Notes: generated from the sequence alone by a model not told the origin. Positions 50,924-60,000 are shown, counted from the first letter of the stretch. The stretch: DNA of 64,000 nucleotides from JAVDCA01 sp035293985 (GCA_035293985.1 DATGLS010000015.1:186001-250000); one strand, 5' to 3'. Numbers and translations are program-made.

Positions 50924-51703
50924 ATGGCAGCCCTGCGTATTGACGACGCTTGCGGCCGGATCGCTCGACGCTTGGCCACGGCCGCCTTGCTCGCCCTCTT
51001 GTCGACGTCTGTGGTGCTGGCCGAGAAGCCAGCTTCGGCATCCCGTAGCGCTCATGACGCGAAGAGCACGGTGGCGAATTCGGCCGGCGACGCCAGGCCC
51101 GCGATTTCACCGACCAGGCGACCCGACCCCGGCACGCAACATCATTTCGGGCCGCGTCCTGATGCGCGCGACCCCAACGCAGATAAGGGCGATAAGACCA
51201 ACAGGCTCGATAAGGCGCGCGAAGGCAACGACGACCGCGGTACGAAGCCAGGCGTCCAGCACGGCGACAAATCCGGCGACAGGCGCGTCGACACGGTCGA
51301 CGTCGCTGTGCCCCGGCTCTCGCCCAGAGGCCAAGCGCGCGATCGCCTGTTCAAGAAAATCGAGGCAGTGCGGCTCGCGCCCATTCACCGTCCGCATCAG
51401 GCCGGCCCGATATCGCCGACCGGACCGGCGCGCAACGCAATCGGCGTGATCGCAGTCGATCCGCACGGCCGCACGACCCACCTTGCGGCCGTCCCGGCAG
51501 CTCCCGGCCGTGGGACGATCGGGATCGCCAATCCGGCAGTCCGTTTGGTCCATGTGCCGCCGGCGCAGGACGTGCCCACGCCGCCGCGCGGCCTCATCAA
51601 CGGGACCATGGTGCGGCATGTGGGCACTGGCCCAGGCACGTTGGGCGGCCCCCCCAGAGTCGCGACCGGCATCAACGGGACGACGTTCAAGCTCAAGCAC
51701 TGA
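50924..51703 (+). CDS. secreted, basic, low-complexity hypothetical protein
   Basis: About 259 residues from the ATG at 50924, chosen because it leads into a signal peptide (RIARRLATAALLALLSTS, cleavage after VLA). The mature protein is rich in Arg, Asp, Lys, Pro and Gly and looks mostly disordered in its first 110 residues (GPRPDARDPNADKGDKTNR), with a more ordered Pro/Val/Gly-rich end. There is no cysteine in the mature part and no motif I recognise. A longer in-frame start at 50783 overlaps the divergent SDR gene. Homology is unknown to me. Confidence 0.55.
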   Translation: MAALRIDDACGRIARRLATAALLALLSTSVVLAEKPASASRSAHDAKSTVANSAGDARPAISPTRRPDPGTQHHFGPRPDARDPNADKGDKTNRLDKAREGNDDRGTKPGVQHGDKSGDRRVDTVDVAVPRLSPRGQARDRLFKKIEAVRLAPIHRPHQAGPISPTGPARNAIGVIAVDPHGRTTHLAAVPAAPGRGTIGIANPAVRLVHVPPAQDVPTPPRGLINGTMVRHVGTGPGTLGGPPRVATGINGTTFKLKH

Positions 51704-51802
51704 CGTCGCGCGAGACTCGTTGCCCGCATACCTCGATCGGCGTTAGCCTCGCGGCCCAAATTTGCGCGCTACCAGGCGACGCAATGATCCGGGAGGGAGA
51801 CG

Positions 51803-53227
51803 ATGCCCAAAGAAAAATTCGACCGGCGGACCGTTCTCGCCGCAACGACTGCGCTCGGTGCCGCCACCCTCATCCGGGCGCGAGCATCGGCGCAAACGAG
51901 TGCGTCGAGGGCGGGCGCGAGCCTCCCCTCGCGCCGGGAGTTCGTGGTGCGCGGCGCGCACGTGCTCTCGATGGACGAGCGGGTGGGGGACTTCCCCGCC
52001 GGCGACGTGCATGTGCGCGACGGCGCCATCGTCGCGGTCGGCGCGAGCGTCGCGGCGCCGGGCGCCGAGGTGATCGACGGCAAGGGCATGATCTGCATGC
52101 CCGGCTTCGTCGACACCCATTGGCACCACTGGACCACCTTCCTGCGCCCGGTGCTGCGTGCCGACGATCCGAAGAAAACCTATTTCCCGGTCACCTTCGC
52201 GCTCGGCCTGCACTACACGCCGCAGGACAGCTATCGCAGCGTGCGGCTGAGCCTTGCCCAGGCGCTCGCGGCCGGCGTCACCACGACGCACAACTGGGCG
52301 CACAATGTGCGCAGCCCCGCCCACGCGGATGCCGAGGTCCGGGCCATGCGCGAGAGCGGCCTGCGCGGCCGCTTCGCCTATGGCTGCCCGCTCGGAATGC
52401 CCAACGACAAGCCGATGGATCTCGCCGACCTCGCGCGCATGAAGCACGATCTCGCTGGCGACGACATGCTCACGCTCGGCATCTGCTCGCGCAATGTCGA
52501 CGGCTCGACCGGCGGCACGCGCGGCGCGATCGACGCCGCCATGGCCAAGAGGGAGTGGGACGCGGTGCGCGCGCTCGGCCTGCCGATCACGCTGCACACG
52601 TCGGGCTCGGGCGCGATCCAGCTGCTCAATGGCGCGAGCCTGCTCGGGCCGGACCTGCAGCTCGTCCATCCGCTCAACACGGAAGCGGCCGACTGGGAGG
52701 CGCTGGCGAAGCATGGCGCGCATTACAGCACCTCGCCGCTCGGCGAGGCGGCGCGCAGCGGCGAGATGCAGTTCATCGAGATGATGCAGGCGGGCGTGCC
52801 GGTCAGCATCTCGATCGACAATGTCACCGCCGAGCATTGCGACATGTTCGCCTGCATGCATATGCTGCAGGCGGTCAACCGCCATCGCACCGGCGGCAAG
52901 TTCAAGCTCACCACCCGCAAGCTGGTCCAGATGGCGACCCTCGGCGGCGCCGAGGACCTCGGCCTTGCCGAGAAGACCGGCTCGCTCACGCCGGGCAAGC
53001 GCGCGGATCTCATCCTGGTGCGCACCGACGCGCCGCATCTCGGCGAGATCGGCGATCCCTATGACGCGCTGGTGCAGCTCGCGGCGCCCTCCGACGTCGA
53101 CACCGTGGTGGTGGATGGTCGGATCCTGCGTCGCAAGAGTGAGTTCACGACGCTCGACTATCCCGAGCTGCTCGCCGCCGCGGCGCAATCGGTCGAGACG
53201 CTCAAGGCGAGCGCCAAATGGACGTGA
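51803..53227 (+). CDS. exported amidohydrolase-family protein (Tat signal)
   Basis: A 474-residue metal-dependent hydrolase. The N-terminus has a twin-arginine signal (FDRRTVLAATTALGAATL), so it is probably exported folded. The amidohydrolase barrel has the metal HxH in FVDTHWHHW, a His in TTTHNWAHN, a His in LPITLHTSG and the Asp in SISIDNVT, followed by the C-terminal beta domain (KTGSLTPGKRADLILV). It resembles cytosine deaminase/chlorohydrolase-type enzymes; the substrate is not predictable. GGGAGGGAG precedes the ATG at 51803. Confidence 0.87.
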   Translation: MPKEKFDRRTVLAATTALGAATLIRARASAQTSASRAGASLPSRREFVVRGAHVLSMDERVGDFPAGDVHVRDGAIVAVGASVAAPGAEVIDGKGMICMPGFVDTHWHHWTTFLRPVLRADDPKKTYFPVTFALGLHYTPQDSYRSVRLSLAQALAAGVTTTHNWAHNVRSPAHADAEVRAMRESGLRGRFAYGCPLGMPNDKPMDLADLARMKHDLAGDDMLTLGICSRNVDGSTGGTRGAIDAAMAKREWDAVRALGLPITLHTSGSGAIQLLNGASLLGPDLQLVHPLNTEAADWEALAKHGAHYSTSPLGEAARSGEMQFIEMMQAGVPVSISIDNVTAEHCDMFACMHMLQAVNRHRTGGKFKLTTRKLVQMATLGGAEDLGLAEKTGSLTPGKRADLILVRTDAPHLGEIGDPYDALVQLAAPSDVDTVVVDGRILRRKSEFTTLDYPELLAAAAQSVETLKASAKWT

Positions 53228-53296
53228 GGCCGCGGCTTGCAACGACCGCTGACCACGGCGGGAATAGACCCTCACCGACAAGGAGAAAGGGCGCAG

Positions 53297-53824
53297 TTAG
53301 ATCTCCTTGTACATATATGTGGTCGCGTGCTTGGCGCGGCCGTCCGGATCGAAGGCGTAGTTCGGGATCACGCCGGCGCGCTGGAAGCCAACCGAGGCGT
53401 AGAGCGTCTCGGCCTTGTCGCCGGTGCGGGTGTCGAGCGTGATCAGCGTCTTGCCGAGCGACTTCGCGTGCGCCTCGAGCGCCAGCATCAGGGCGCGTCC
53501 GACGCCTTTGCGGCGGGCGCGCGAATGCACGACCATTTTTGCGACCTCGCAGCGATGCGGCTGATTGGGCCGCAGGCCGATATCCATCTGCACCGTGCCG
53601 ACGACGGCGCCGTCGAGATAGGCGACGAACAGCACCCGGGCGCCGCGCGCGACGTCGGGAAACACCTCGTCGACCCAGAAGCGCCAGCCGTCGTCGAGCG
53701 AGTAGGGCTGCATGAAGCTGATCGCGGCGCCGCCGTTGACGCCGTCCGCCATGATCTCGGCGAGGCTCTTCGCCACCGCGTCGAAATCCTGCGGCGCGAC
53801 CACGTTGATGCGGATGTTGTCCAT
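53297..53824 (-). CDS. GNAT-family N-acetyltransferase
   Basis: A 175-residue acetyltransferase. The acetyl-CoA loop is in VHSRARRKGVGRALMLALE (R/QxxGxG/A) after the beta strand HRCEVAKMVV, and the end TLYASVGFQRAGVIPNYA is typical. The N-terminal half resembles GNATs that act on small molecules. The partner gene 11 bases upstream encodes an XRE-cupin regulator, so the pair is likely one operon and the regulator may sense the enzyme's substrate or product. Confidence 0.9.
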   Translation of the reverse strand: MDNIRINVVAPQDFDAVAKSLAEIMADGVNGGAAISFMQPYSLDDGWRFWVDEVFPDVARGARVLFVAYLDGAVVGTVQMDIGLRPNQPHRCEVAKMVVHSRARRKGVGRALMLALEAHAKSLGKTLITLDTRTGDKAETLYASVGFQRAGVIPNYAFDPDGRAKHATTYMYKEI

Positions 53825-53835
53825 GGGCTTTGCCT

Positions 53836-54396
53836 CTAGGCGAGCACGATCAGGTAGGACGCCGCCGACCGGCGCGTCTCGAAACGGGTTGCGCCGAATA
53901 GCCGATAGCGCAGGCAGTCGCCTTCCTTCAGCGAATGGATCTCGCCCTCGACCGTGACGCTCAGCGCGCCCTTGAGCATGATGAGGTGATGCTCGAGCCC
54001 GGCGACCGACGCCTTCTCGTAGGCGATCGACTGGTTGGCGGCGAGCTCGCAGCGGATGATCTCGACCGACAGCGCGCCGCTCGGCGGCGAGACGATGTGC
54101 CGGGTGAAGCCGTGCGAGCGATCCTGCCAGATGCTCTGCTCGGCGCGCGCGATCAGCGCCTGAAACGGCCGCTCCGCGGGCGCGAGAATGCGCGAGATCG
54201 TCATCGCATAGGCGGACGCAAGCGCGCCCAGCGTCTCCGCCGTCGGGCTGACCTCGCCGTTCTCGATGCGCGAGAGGGTGGCGCGGCTCACCCCGCTGCG
54301 TGCGGCGAGTTCCTGCAGCGACAGGTTTTTGGCGACGCGAAGCTCCCTGAGCCGAGAGGCCAGCCGGTCGGCCGAACCATCTGTGTTATCTTCCAT
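53836..54396 (-). CDS. XRE-family regulator with C-terminal cupin domain
   Basis: A 186-residue regulator. The helix-turn-helix lies at about 14-70 (LRELRVAKNLSLQELAARSG; VSRATLSRIENGEVSPTAETL). The second half is a cupin barrel (LEHHLIMLKGALSVTVEGE; LKEGDCLRYRL), which in this class binds a small ligand. It starts at 54396 inside a 15-bp palindrome, suggesting autoregulation. It precedes the GNAT gene and is divergent from the dihydroorotate dehydrogenase paralogue. Confidence 0.9.
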   Translation of the reverse strand: MEDNTDGSADRLASRLRELRVAKNLSLQELAARSGVSRATLSRIENGEVSPTAETLGALASAYAMTISRILAPAERPFQALIARAEQSIWQDRSHGFTRHIVSPPSGALSVEIIRCELAANQSIAYEKASVAGLEHHLIMLKGALSVTVEGEIHSLKEGDCLRYRLFGATRFETRRSAASYLIVLA

Positions 54397-54424
54397 AAAT
54401 GAAATTTATTCCCAAAAATGAAAT
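54395..54424. promoter_or_regulatory. AT-rich operator candidate between XRE-cupin gene and pyrD-like gene
   Basis: ATAAATGAAATTTAT (54395-54409) is a palindrome of 6-bp arms around GAA and overlaps the start codon of the XRE-cupin gene. The 9-mer AAATGAAAT occurs at 54397-54405 and again at 54416-54424, 19 bases apart. In such GC-rich surroundings this AT-rich block is distinctive. It is a plausible autoregulatory site that might also affect the divergent gene; binding is inferred. Confidence 0.5.
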
Positions 54425-54498
54425 GATGTCAATCCGAGGGCCGGAGCACCGAAGCCGTTGCTCGCTGCGGTCATTCCCGGCTACTGCCTCGGCCTCTC

Positions 54499-55500
54499 AT
54501 GTCACTCTACGGATCCGTCGCGCGCCCGCTTCTGTTTCGTCTGTCCCCCGACAGCAGCCATGCGCTTGCGCACGCGGCGCTTCGCGTTGCGGCGCCGTGG
54601 CGGGCCGCGTCGGCGCTCGGCGGCTGGCGGAACGACGACCCGCGCCTGCGCGTGCGGTTCGCCGGCCTCGATCTGCCGAACCCGGTCGGGCTCGCGGCCG
54701 GCTTCGACAAGAATTGCGAATTGATCGATGCGCTCGACTGTTTCGGTTTCGGCTTCCTCACCGTCGGCTCGATCATGCCGGCGCCGCGCCACGGCAATCC
54801 GTTTCCGCGGCTGGTACGCTATCGCGAGACGCAGTCGCTCGCCGACGCGATGGGCGTGCCGAGCCACGGACGGGATTATTGCGTGGCGCGCCTGCGCGCC
54901 CGCCGACACACCAGGACGCCGCTCGTTGCCAATATCGGCGGCTTCACGGCGGCCGAGATCGCCGCGAGCTTCCTTGCGGTCGAACCTTACGTCGACGCTG
55001 TCGAGATCAGCCTGATGTGCCCGAACGTGCAGCCGGGCGAGCGGTTCGACGACCTCGCGCTGTTGCGCGAGGTCCTCGCCCGCATCGAGGCGCGACGCAA
55101 GCCTGCGATCGTCCGCGTGCCGAACGATACGGCGGTCGTGCCGGATCGTCTGGCCGAATTGATCGAGCGCTGCGTCGCGGCGGGTGTCGCCGGCCTCAAG
55201 ATCGCGGGCGGAAAGCCGGTGGCGGACCCTCGGCTCGGCGTGAAGCAGGGCACCCTGCACGGCCGCGCGATCTTCGAGCGCGCCATCGCCAATGTCGAGC
55301 GCGCCGCGAAGATCGCGCGCGGCCGCATTCCGATCAAAGGCAACGGCGGGGTGAGCACGGGCGCGGCTGCGCTCGCCATGCTGCGTGCCGGTGCGGCCTG
55401 CGTCGATATCTATTCGGCCTTCATCTACCGCGGATGGAGCGTCGCGCGCGACATCAACCGCGAGCTGCTCGCGGCGCGCGCCGGGGCGGAAAGGGCATAG
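54499..55500 (+). CDS. divergent dihydroorotate dehydrogenase-family protein (PyrD-like)
   Basis: A 333-residue FMN barrel of the class 2 DHODH type: LPNPVGLAAGFDKN is the classic signature, GFGFLTVGSIMPAPRHGNP follows and the FMN-phosphate end GNGGVSTGAAAL is present. But key places differ: the NRMGFNN loop reads DAMGVPSHG and the catalytic SxNTPGLR segment reads LMCPNVQPGE, with Cys where class 2 enzymes use Ser. It may oxidise another substrate or be an unusual DHODH; a canonical pyrD is probably elsewhere. Divergent from the XRE-cupin gene. Confidence 0.8.
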   Translation: MSLYGSVARPLLFRLSPDSSHALAHAALRVAAPWRAASALGGWRNDDPRLRVRFAGLDLPNPVGLAAGFDKNCELIDALDCFGFGFLTVGSIMPAPRHGNPFPRLVRYRETQSLADAMGVPSHGRDYCVARLRARRHTRTPLVANIGGFTAAEIAASFLAVEPYVDAVEISLMCPNVQPGERFDDLALLREVLARIEARRKPAIVRVPNDTAVVPDRLAELIERCVAAGVAGLKIAGGKPVADPRLGVKQGTLHGRAIFERAIANVERAAKIARGRIPIKGNGGVSTGAAALAMLRAGAACVDIYSAFIYRGWSVARDINRELLAARAGAERA

Positions 55501-55679
55501 GGGAGCCCTGTGGATGAGCCACCCTGAGCCGGAGGCGCGGACGCGGCAGGGTCTCCGGTTTGTCGCGCAATCGCGCCGTCCGCGTAGACGTTTTCCCGGG
55601 CGGCAGCGACATGCCTGTATTTTTCGCTGCGTGTAGCGCGTGCGCAACAGCGCGCGGCGACAAAGCGGACTATCCTTGC

Positions 55680-56372
55680 CGCCGAAATGGGGCAGGGCTG
55701 GGCTACCTGCCGCGGCCCGACCTGCTCCTCTATGCCACCGGCGGACCCGCCTGGTCCCGCTCCGACCTAGGCCAGTCGACGAACGAGACCGCTGCGCCGG
55801 CATCGACTGTGAGCATCGCCGGGCCGAACTATCGCTTCGGGTGGGTCGTGGGCGCCGGCGGCGGATGCGGCTCGCCGATAACCATTGGCTCGCCCGCCTC
55901 GAATATCTGCATTACGATTTCAGCGACGCCGGCAGCGCGATCTCCACCAGCAGCGCCGGGGGGGCGCTTGTCCTCACCTCCGGGGACCTCACGGTCGATG
56001 TCGTCCGCGCCGGCCTGAGCTATAAGTTCGGCGGCCCGACGCCGGCGGCGACCTCAGCCTACGGGGCCGCTTACGATTGGGCCTCACCGGCGGCGTGCCG
56101 ACGCCTTGGGGTTGCACCGGTCTCTACGCCGGCGTGTACGCGGCTACGGCTCCCTGCATGACGCGATCACGCTTTTTCGGATTTCCGGCATCAACGGGGA
56201 GGGCGGCTTCGGCGGATTCCAGGCGGGCGCCAACTGGCAGCGGGGCGCACTGGTCGGCGGCCTCGAGATCGACTCTCGAGCAGACATCCACCGTGGGGGC
56301 ACCTCGACATTTGCATTCGACGGTCGCCTGTCCGCCGAGGTCATCCGCGCCGGCCTGAGCTACAGATCGACT
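55680..56372 (+). pseudogene. decayed outer-membrane beta-barrel gene with pieces of two barrel units
   Basis: Fragments of an Omp25/porin-like barrel are spread over frames. Frame 1 (from about 55680): GLGYLPRPDLLLYATGG and NYRFGWVVGAGG. After a shift near 55860: NHWLARLEYLHYDFSDAG and VDVVRAGLSYKFG, the typical barrel end, then YGAAYDW. After another shift near 56080: CTGLYAGVYA. After a third near 56120: GFGGFQAGANWQRGALVGG and a second barrel-type end AEVIRAGLSYRS. No start codon or signal peptide is left. The order implies two barrel units in tandem before decay. The flanks, 55501-55680 and 56372-56647, show nothing I can support. Confidence 0.65.
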
Positions 56373-56647
56373 AGACCAAGGCGACCGGGAGGCGATCAGA
56401 GGTGGCTCGTCCTCGGCGAGACGCCGTGTGGAGGTAATTCCGGGAGGGGCGGGGGCTCGAAGGCCGCGGGCATCGAGCTGCGGATACGCCAACTGAAGTG
56501 ACCCGCACGGTGCCTGCGCGACCAGGCATCGTCCCCGTCGGTATAAAGAGTAAGCAATCCTGGTTGAGGAAGGGTTTAGACCCGTTCGCTGAGATTCGCA
56601 TTTATCGCCAGGGTGAACACCCCGCGGCGGGCCGGCACCTGCAGCAA

Positions 56648-57331
56648 TCAATCGCCCCCGGGCGCCACCGCCTCGGCGCGGAAATCGCCGTCCGCGCGCC
56701 CACCCTTCATCAGGTTCGGGTAGTCGCGGCGGAAGTCCGTCTGAATGGCCTCGAACGGCACGTCCGCGAAGGTGCCGCGGTCGCGCAGGTACTGCATGTG
56801 CCGCCGGCCGCTGCGGTCGAATGGATGGAACAGCGAGTCGTTGCGCCCATCGAACGCGAGCGTATCGATGCCGACCCGCTCGCACAGCGCGCGGTCGAAC
56901 GCCGGCGTCGCCTTGACCCAGTTCCCCTCGATGAAGATGTCCGCATAGGAGTGCCAAGTGAACACGTCGGTGCCGATCAGCCGGTAGAGCCGCGGCGAGG
57001 TGAGGTGGTTGCGCACGTCCGCATAGCCGACGCGCGCCGGCACCCCGATGGCGCGCGCCGTCGCCGCGAGCAGCGCGGCCTTGCCGACGCAGAAGCCGCG
57101 CCCTGCCGCCAGCACCGCGCTCGCGCGGTAGCTCGCCGGATCGGTGAAATCGACGTAGGGGTCGTACGTGACGGTGTCGCGGATCGTGCCGTAAAGACGA
57201 AGGATAGCGTCGCGCGGATCGGCGGCACCAGCAGTGGTGCGCTGCGCCAACGCGACGATCGCCGGCGCGCCGCTGTCGACGAAGGCGCCCGGCGCGAGGA
57301 ATGGGGAGATCGGCGCGGTCACATCTTGCAT
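56648..57331 (-). CDS. transglutaminase-like cysteine peptidase-fold protein
   Basis: A 227-residue protein with the transglutaminase triad in order: Cys in GRGFCVGKAALL, His in FTWHSYADIFI and Asp in ATPAFDRAL. The spacing fits the PF01841 type common in bacteria. There is no signal peptide, so it is probably cytoplasmic. Bacterial members may be peptidases or amide hydrolases, and the true activity is unknown. It lies beside tRNA-Ser and the barrel pseudogene. Confidence 0.83.
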   Translation of the reverse strand: MQDVTAPISPFLAPGAFVDSGAPAIVALAQRTTAGAADPRDAILRLYGTIRDTVTYDPYVDFTDPASYRASAVLAAGRGFCVGKAALLAATARAIGVPARVGYADVRNHLTSPRLYRLIGTDVFTWHSYADIFIEGNWVKATPAFDRALCERVGIDTLAFDGRNDSLFHPFDRSGRRHMQYLRDRGTFADVPFEAIQTDFRRDYPNLMKGGRADGDFRAEAVAPGGD

Positions 57332-57371
57332 TTCACCTCAACCGCCGCTCTAGGCGGCTCCCGGCGAGAAC

Positions 57372-57462
57372 TGGCGGAAAGGGTGGGATTCGAACCCACG
57401 AGGGAGCGGAACCCCCTGCCGGTTTTCAAGACCGGTGCCTTAAACCACTCGGCCACCTTTCC
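57372..57462 (-). tRNA. tRNA-Ser (anticodon UGA)
   Basis: On the minus strand the 91-base gene runs from GGAAAGG to CCTTTCC, then discriminator G and encoded CCA. The D arm has GGCCGAGTGG, the anticodon stem CCGGT/ACCGG holds loop CTTGAAA with TGA in the centre, a long variable arm (GCAGGGGGTTCCGCTCCCTC) follows as in class II tRNAs, and the T loop is TTCGAAT. It reads UCA codons and, by wobble, related Ser codons. No duplicated 3' end marking an integrated element was seen. Confidence 0.96.
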
Positions 57463-57590
57463 GCACGCGCAAGGTCAGTCACTTAGCACGCGCTGCGCAT
57501 AGAACAACCCAGCGACGCCACCGTCTACATCACGCTCGGGTGCTCTAGGCGAAGCGAAAGCGCAGCATGAGCGCCGAGGGAAATCCTGAA

Positions 57591-57815
57591 TCAGGAACGA
57601 CACTGCAGCAGCTCGCGCCGCAATCGGTCCCGGTGGGCAATGTGCTGCGCCAGCAATTCCTCGAACTGGACCAGCAGCGCGCGGCCGATGACTGCGCCGT
57701 GCCCCCCGGGCTCCAGCCCGCGCAGCAGCTCGCGCTGCCGGGCCACCAGCCGCTCGCCATCGGCGACATGTCGATCAACCATGGCCAGATGTGCCTCGAT
57801 GATGGTCCGGTCCAT
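57591..57815 (-). CDS. small charged helical protein, conserved-looking hypothetical
   Basis: A 74-residue protein starting at the ATG at 57815: DRTIIEAHLAMVDRHVADGE, then RLVARQRELLRGLEP and a C-terminal helix AHRDRLRRELL. It is rich in His, Arg, Glu and Leu in a heptad-like pattern and probably forms a coiled coil. Similar short proteins (HVAxGExHIxRQ pattern) occur in many rhizobia, as far as I recall, with no known function. It lies downstream of the APC permease gene on the same strand, 50 bases away. Confidence 0.65.
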   Translation of the reverse strand: MDRTIIEAHLAMVDRHVADGERLVARQRELLRGLEPGGHGAVIGRALLVQFEELLAQHIAHRDRLRRELLQCRS

Positions 57816-57865
57816 TGTCGTCGCTCGTCGCTGTTGGCCGACGGCGGTCGCGCTGATACGCTCGT

Positions 57866-59815
57866 TCAGTCGACGTACCAGGGAACGTTCATGATGGTGA
57901 CGCGCGATCCGGCGTGGAGCACGAGCTGCCGGCGCAATTGCCATGCGTGATGCGCGTGCAGAAGGTGCTGGTACCACCGACGTTTGACGATCTCGGGCAC
58001 CAGGACCACGACGCGCCGCGTGCCGAACCTCTCTTCCAGCTTGTCGACGAGCTTGAGAATCGGCTCGTGGATGGCGCGCCGCGCCGCAGGCAGCACCATC
58101 AGCTGCGGCGCCGGCACGCCGGCCGCAGCGGCGGGCTCCTCGACGTCGCGTCGCCATCGCGCCTTCAGGAACTTGCCGCGCTCCTCCGCCTGCGGACCGG
58201 TGAGCTCGCTCAGGTGAACCGCTATGACGTCCGGTGAAAGGGTCGTCGCGAGGCGCAATGCCTTCTCGGCGAGCCGATTCCATTCCTGCACGGCGACGAG
58301 GAGGACGGGCGGTCGCGTATCATGCAGATCGAGCGGATCGGCGCGCGTCTCGGCGGCGATGCGGGCATAGTAACGGTGAATGACGAGCAGCAGCGCGATC
58401 ACGCAAGGGATCATCAGGATCGTGATCCAGGCTCCCTCCGTGAACTTCGCGATCACGATGACGATGAGCGCCGCTCCGGTCGTCGTGGCGCCCGTCGCGT
58501 TGATCCAGAAGTGCATCTGATGGCTGGACCGCTCGCGCGCCGATTGCGCCTGCCGGATGGCGCGCCGCCAGTGCACCATCATCCCGGACTGCGAGATCGT
58601 GAAGGTCAAGAAGGCGCCGATCGCAAACAGGGGAATGAGCCGGTCGGTGATGCCGCCGAAGGCGAACAGCAGCAGCCCCGCCGTGACCGCGAGGTAGATG
58701 ATGCCGACCGAGAAGACGAGCCGGCGGCCCGCGATCGCGAAGGGCCGCGGCAAGTAGTCGTCCTGGGCAATCAGCCGGCAGAGCCGCGGAAAATCGACGA
58801 AGCTCGTGGTGGCCGACAGCGTCAGCACGCACAACAGCGAGCCGATGGCGACATAGTAGAGCGCGCCCTGGCCGACCGCGGCGGCGGCAAGCTGCGAGAG
58901 CACGCTGCGGTACTCGGGCTTGCTCTGGTCCATCGCCCCGATGCCGAACACTTGCACCAGATACGCGATGCCGACGAGCAGGACGCCCAGGGTCAGCACG
59001 ATCGCGCTCAGCGTGCGGTGCCCATAGCGGACCGGCGGCTCGCGAAAGGCGCTCATCCCGTTGCTCACCGCCTCGACGCCGGTCATGGCGGTGCAGCCGC
59101 TCGCGAAGGCGCGCAGGACCAGCCAGATGCCGATCGCCTCGGTCGCCGGCGGCAGATGTGGCGGCGCGACCACAGGCTGCGGATGGCCACCCGACGTGAG
59201 CGCCTTGACGATGCCGATCGCCAGCACCACGAGCAAGCTCGCGATGTAGACATAGGTCGGCAGTGCAAACAGACGGCCGGCATCGGGAGTGCCGCGCAGA
59301 TTCACCAGGGCGATGAGCACCAGCACGCCGAGACAAAGAGCGAGCATGTACGGATGCAGGGTCGGAATGGCCGACACGAGCGCGCCGACGCCCGCCGAGA
59401 TGCCCACCGCCACGTTGAGCACGTAGTCGATCATCAGCGCGGCGGCGGCGAGCAGGCTCGCATAGGGTCCAAGGTTGTCCTTGGCGACGATGTAGGAGCC
59501 GCCATTGTTGGGATAGGCCCGGATGGTCTGCCAATAGGAAGCGAACAGGATCAGCAGCAGCAGCACGATCGGCGCCATGATCCAGCCGATGTAACCGGGA
59601 CCAAGTGCACCCAGCGGAATCAATATCGCGAGCGCGGCCTCGGGACCGTAGGACGAGGACCCGATGCCGTCGAGGCCCATCGCGGGCACGCCTTCGAACG
59701 CGCCGATCCTGCGCCGCCGGTATTCGCGATTGAGCAGCCTGCGGCCGAGAACGAAATCGAGGATACTCACGTGCCAATCCGCGCCGGCGCTTCGTCCCCC
59801 TGGCGGAAACGCCAT
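57866..59815 (-). CDS. APC-superfamily permease resembling potassium importer KimA
   Basis: A 649-residue transporter with about twelve membrane helices and a cytoplasmic C-terminal domain of about 170 residues. The core has GGSYIVAKDNLGPYASL, LMIDYVLNVAVGISAG, ALVNLRGTPDAG, LRAFASGCTAMTGVEAVSN and FTISQSGMMVHW, which align in my memory with Bacillus KimA/YdaO better than with amino-acid permeases; the tail (LLVAVQEWNRLAEKALRLA) resembles a USP-like domain. A potassium role is therefore likely but unproven. The ATG at 59815 is used. Confidence 0.75.
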   Translation of the reverse strand: MAFPPGGRSAGADWHVSILDFVLGRRLLNREYRRRRIGAFEGVPAMGLDGIGSSSYGPEAALAILIPLGALGPGYIGWIMAPIVLLLLILFASYWQTIRAYPNNGGSYIVAKDNLGPYASLLAAAALMIDYVLNVAVGISAGVGALVSAIPTLHPYMLALCLGVLVLIALVNLRGTPDAGRLFALPTYVYIASLLVVLAIGIVKALTSGGHPQPVVAPPHLPPATEAIGIWLVLRAFASGCTAMTGVEAVSNGMSAFREPPVRYGHRTLSAIVLTLGVLLVGIAYLVQVFGIGAMDQSKPEYRSVLSQLAAAAVGQGALYYVAIGSLLCVLTLSATTSFVDFPRLCRLIAQDDYLPRPFAIAGRRLVFSVGIIYLAVTAGLLLFAFGGITDRLIPLFAIGAFLTFTISQSGMMVHWRRAIRQAQSARERSSHQMHFWINATGATTTGAALIVIVIAKFTEGAWITILMIPCVIALLLVIHRYYARIAAETRADPLDLHDTRPPVLLVAVQEWNRLAEKALRLATTLSPDVIAVHLSELTGPQAEERGKFLKARWRRDVEEPAAAAGVPAPQLMVLPAARRAIHEPILKLVDKLEERFGTRRVVVLVPEIVKRRWYQHLLHAHHAWQLRRQLVLHAGSRVTIMNVPWYVD

Positions 59816-60000
59816 TCAGTAGTGAAGGTTCGCGCGCGTTTGCGTCCGATTCCGATTTGAATTCATCGGCAAGGTCCGGGATTCCATTCCCGTTCGGTGA
59901 GTCCGAGTTCGGACCGACCATGACGCAAGACCCGGCTAGTCTTGTCGGCGCTTCTCTCGACGTCGCGGGAGCCCCTTGATGCCCCGAAGTCCGCGATGGA

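Noticed and set aside
57372..57462. tRNA-Ser as an attachment site of an integrated element
   Set aside because: No integrase gene, no repeated tRNA 3' end and no change of composition were seen near it.
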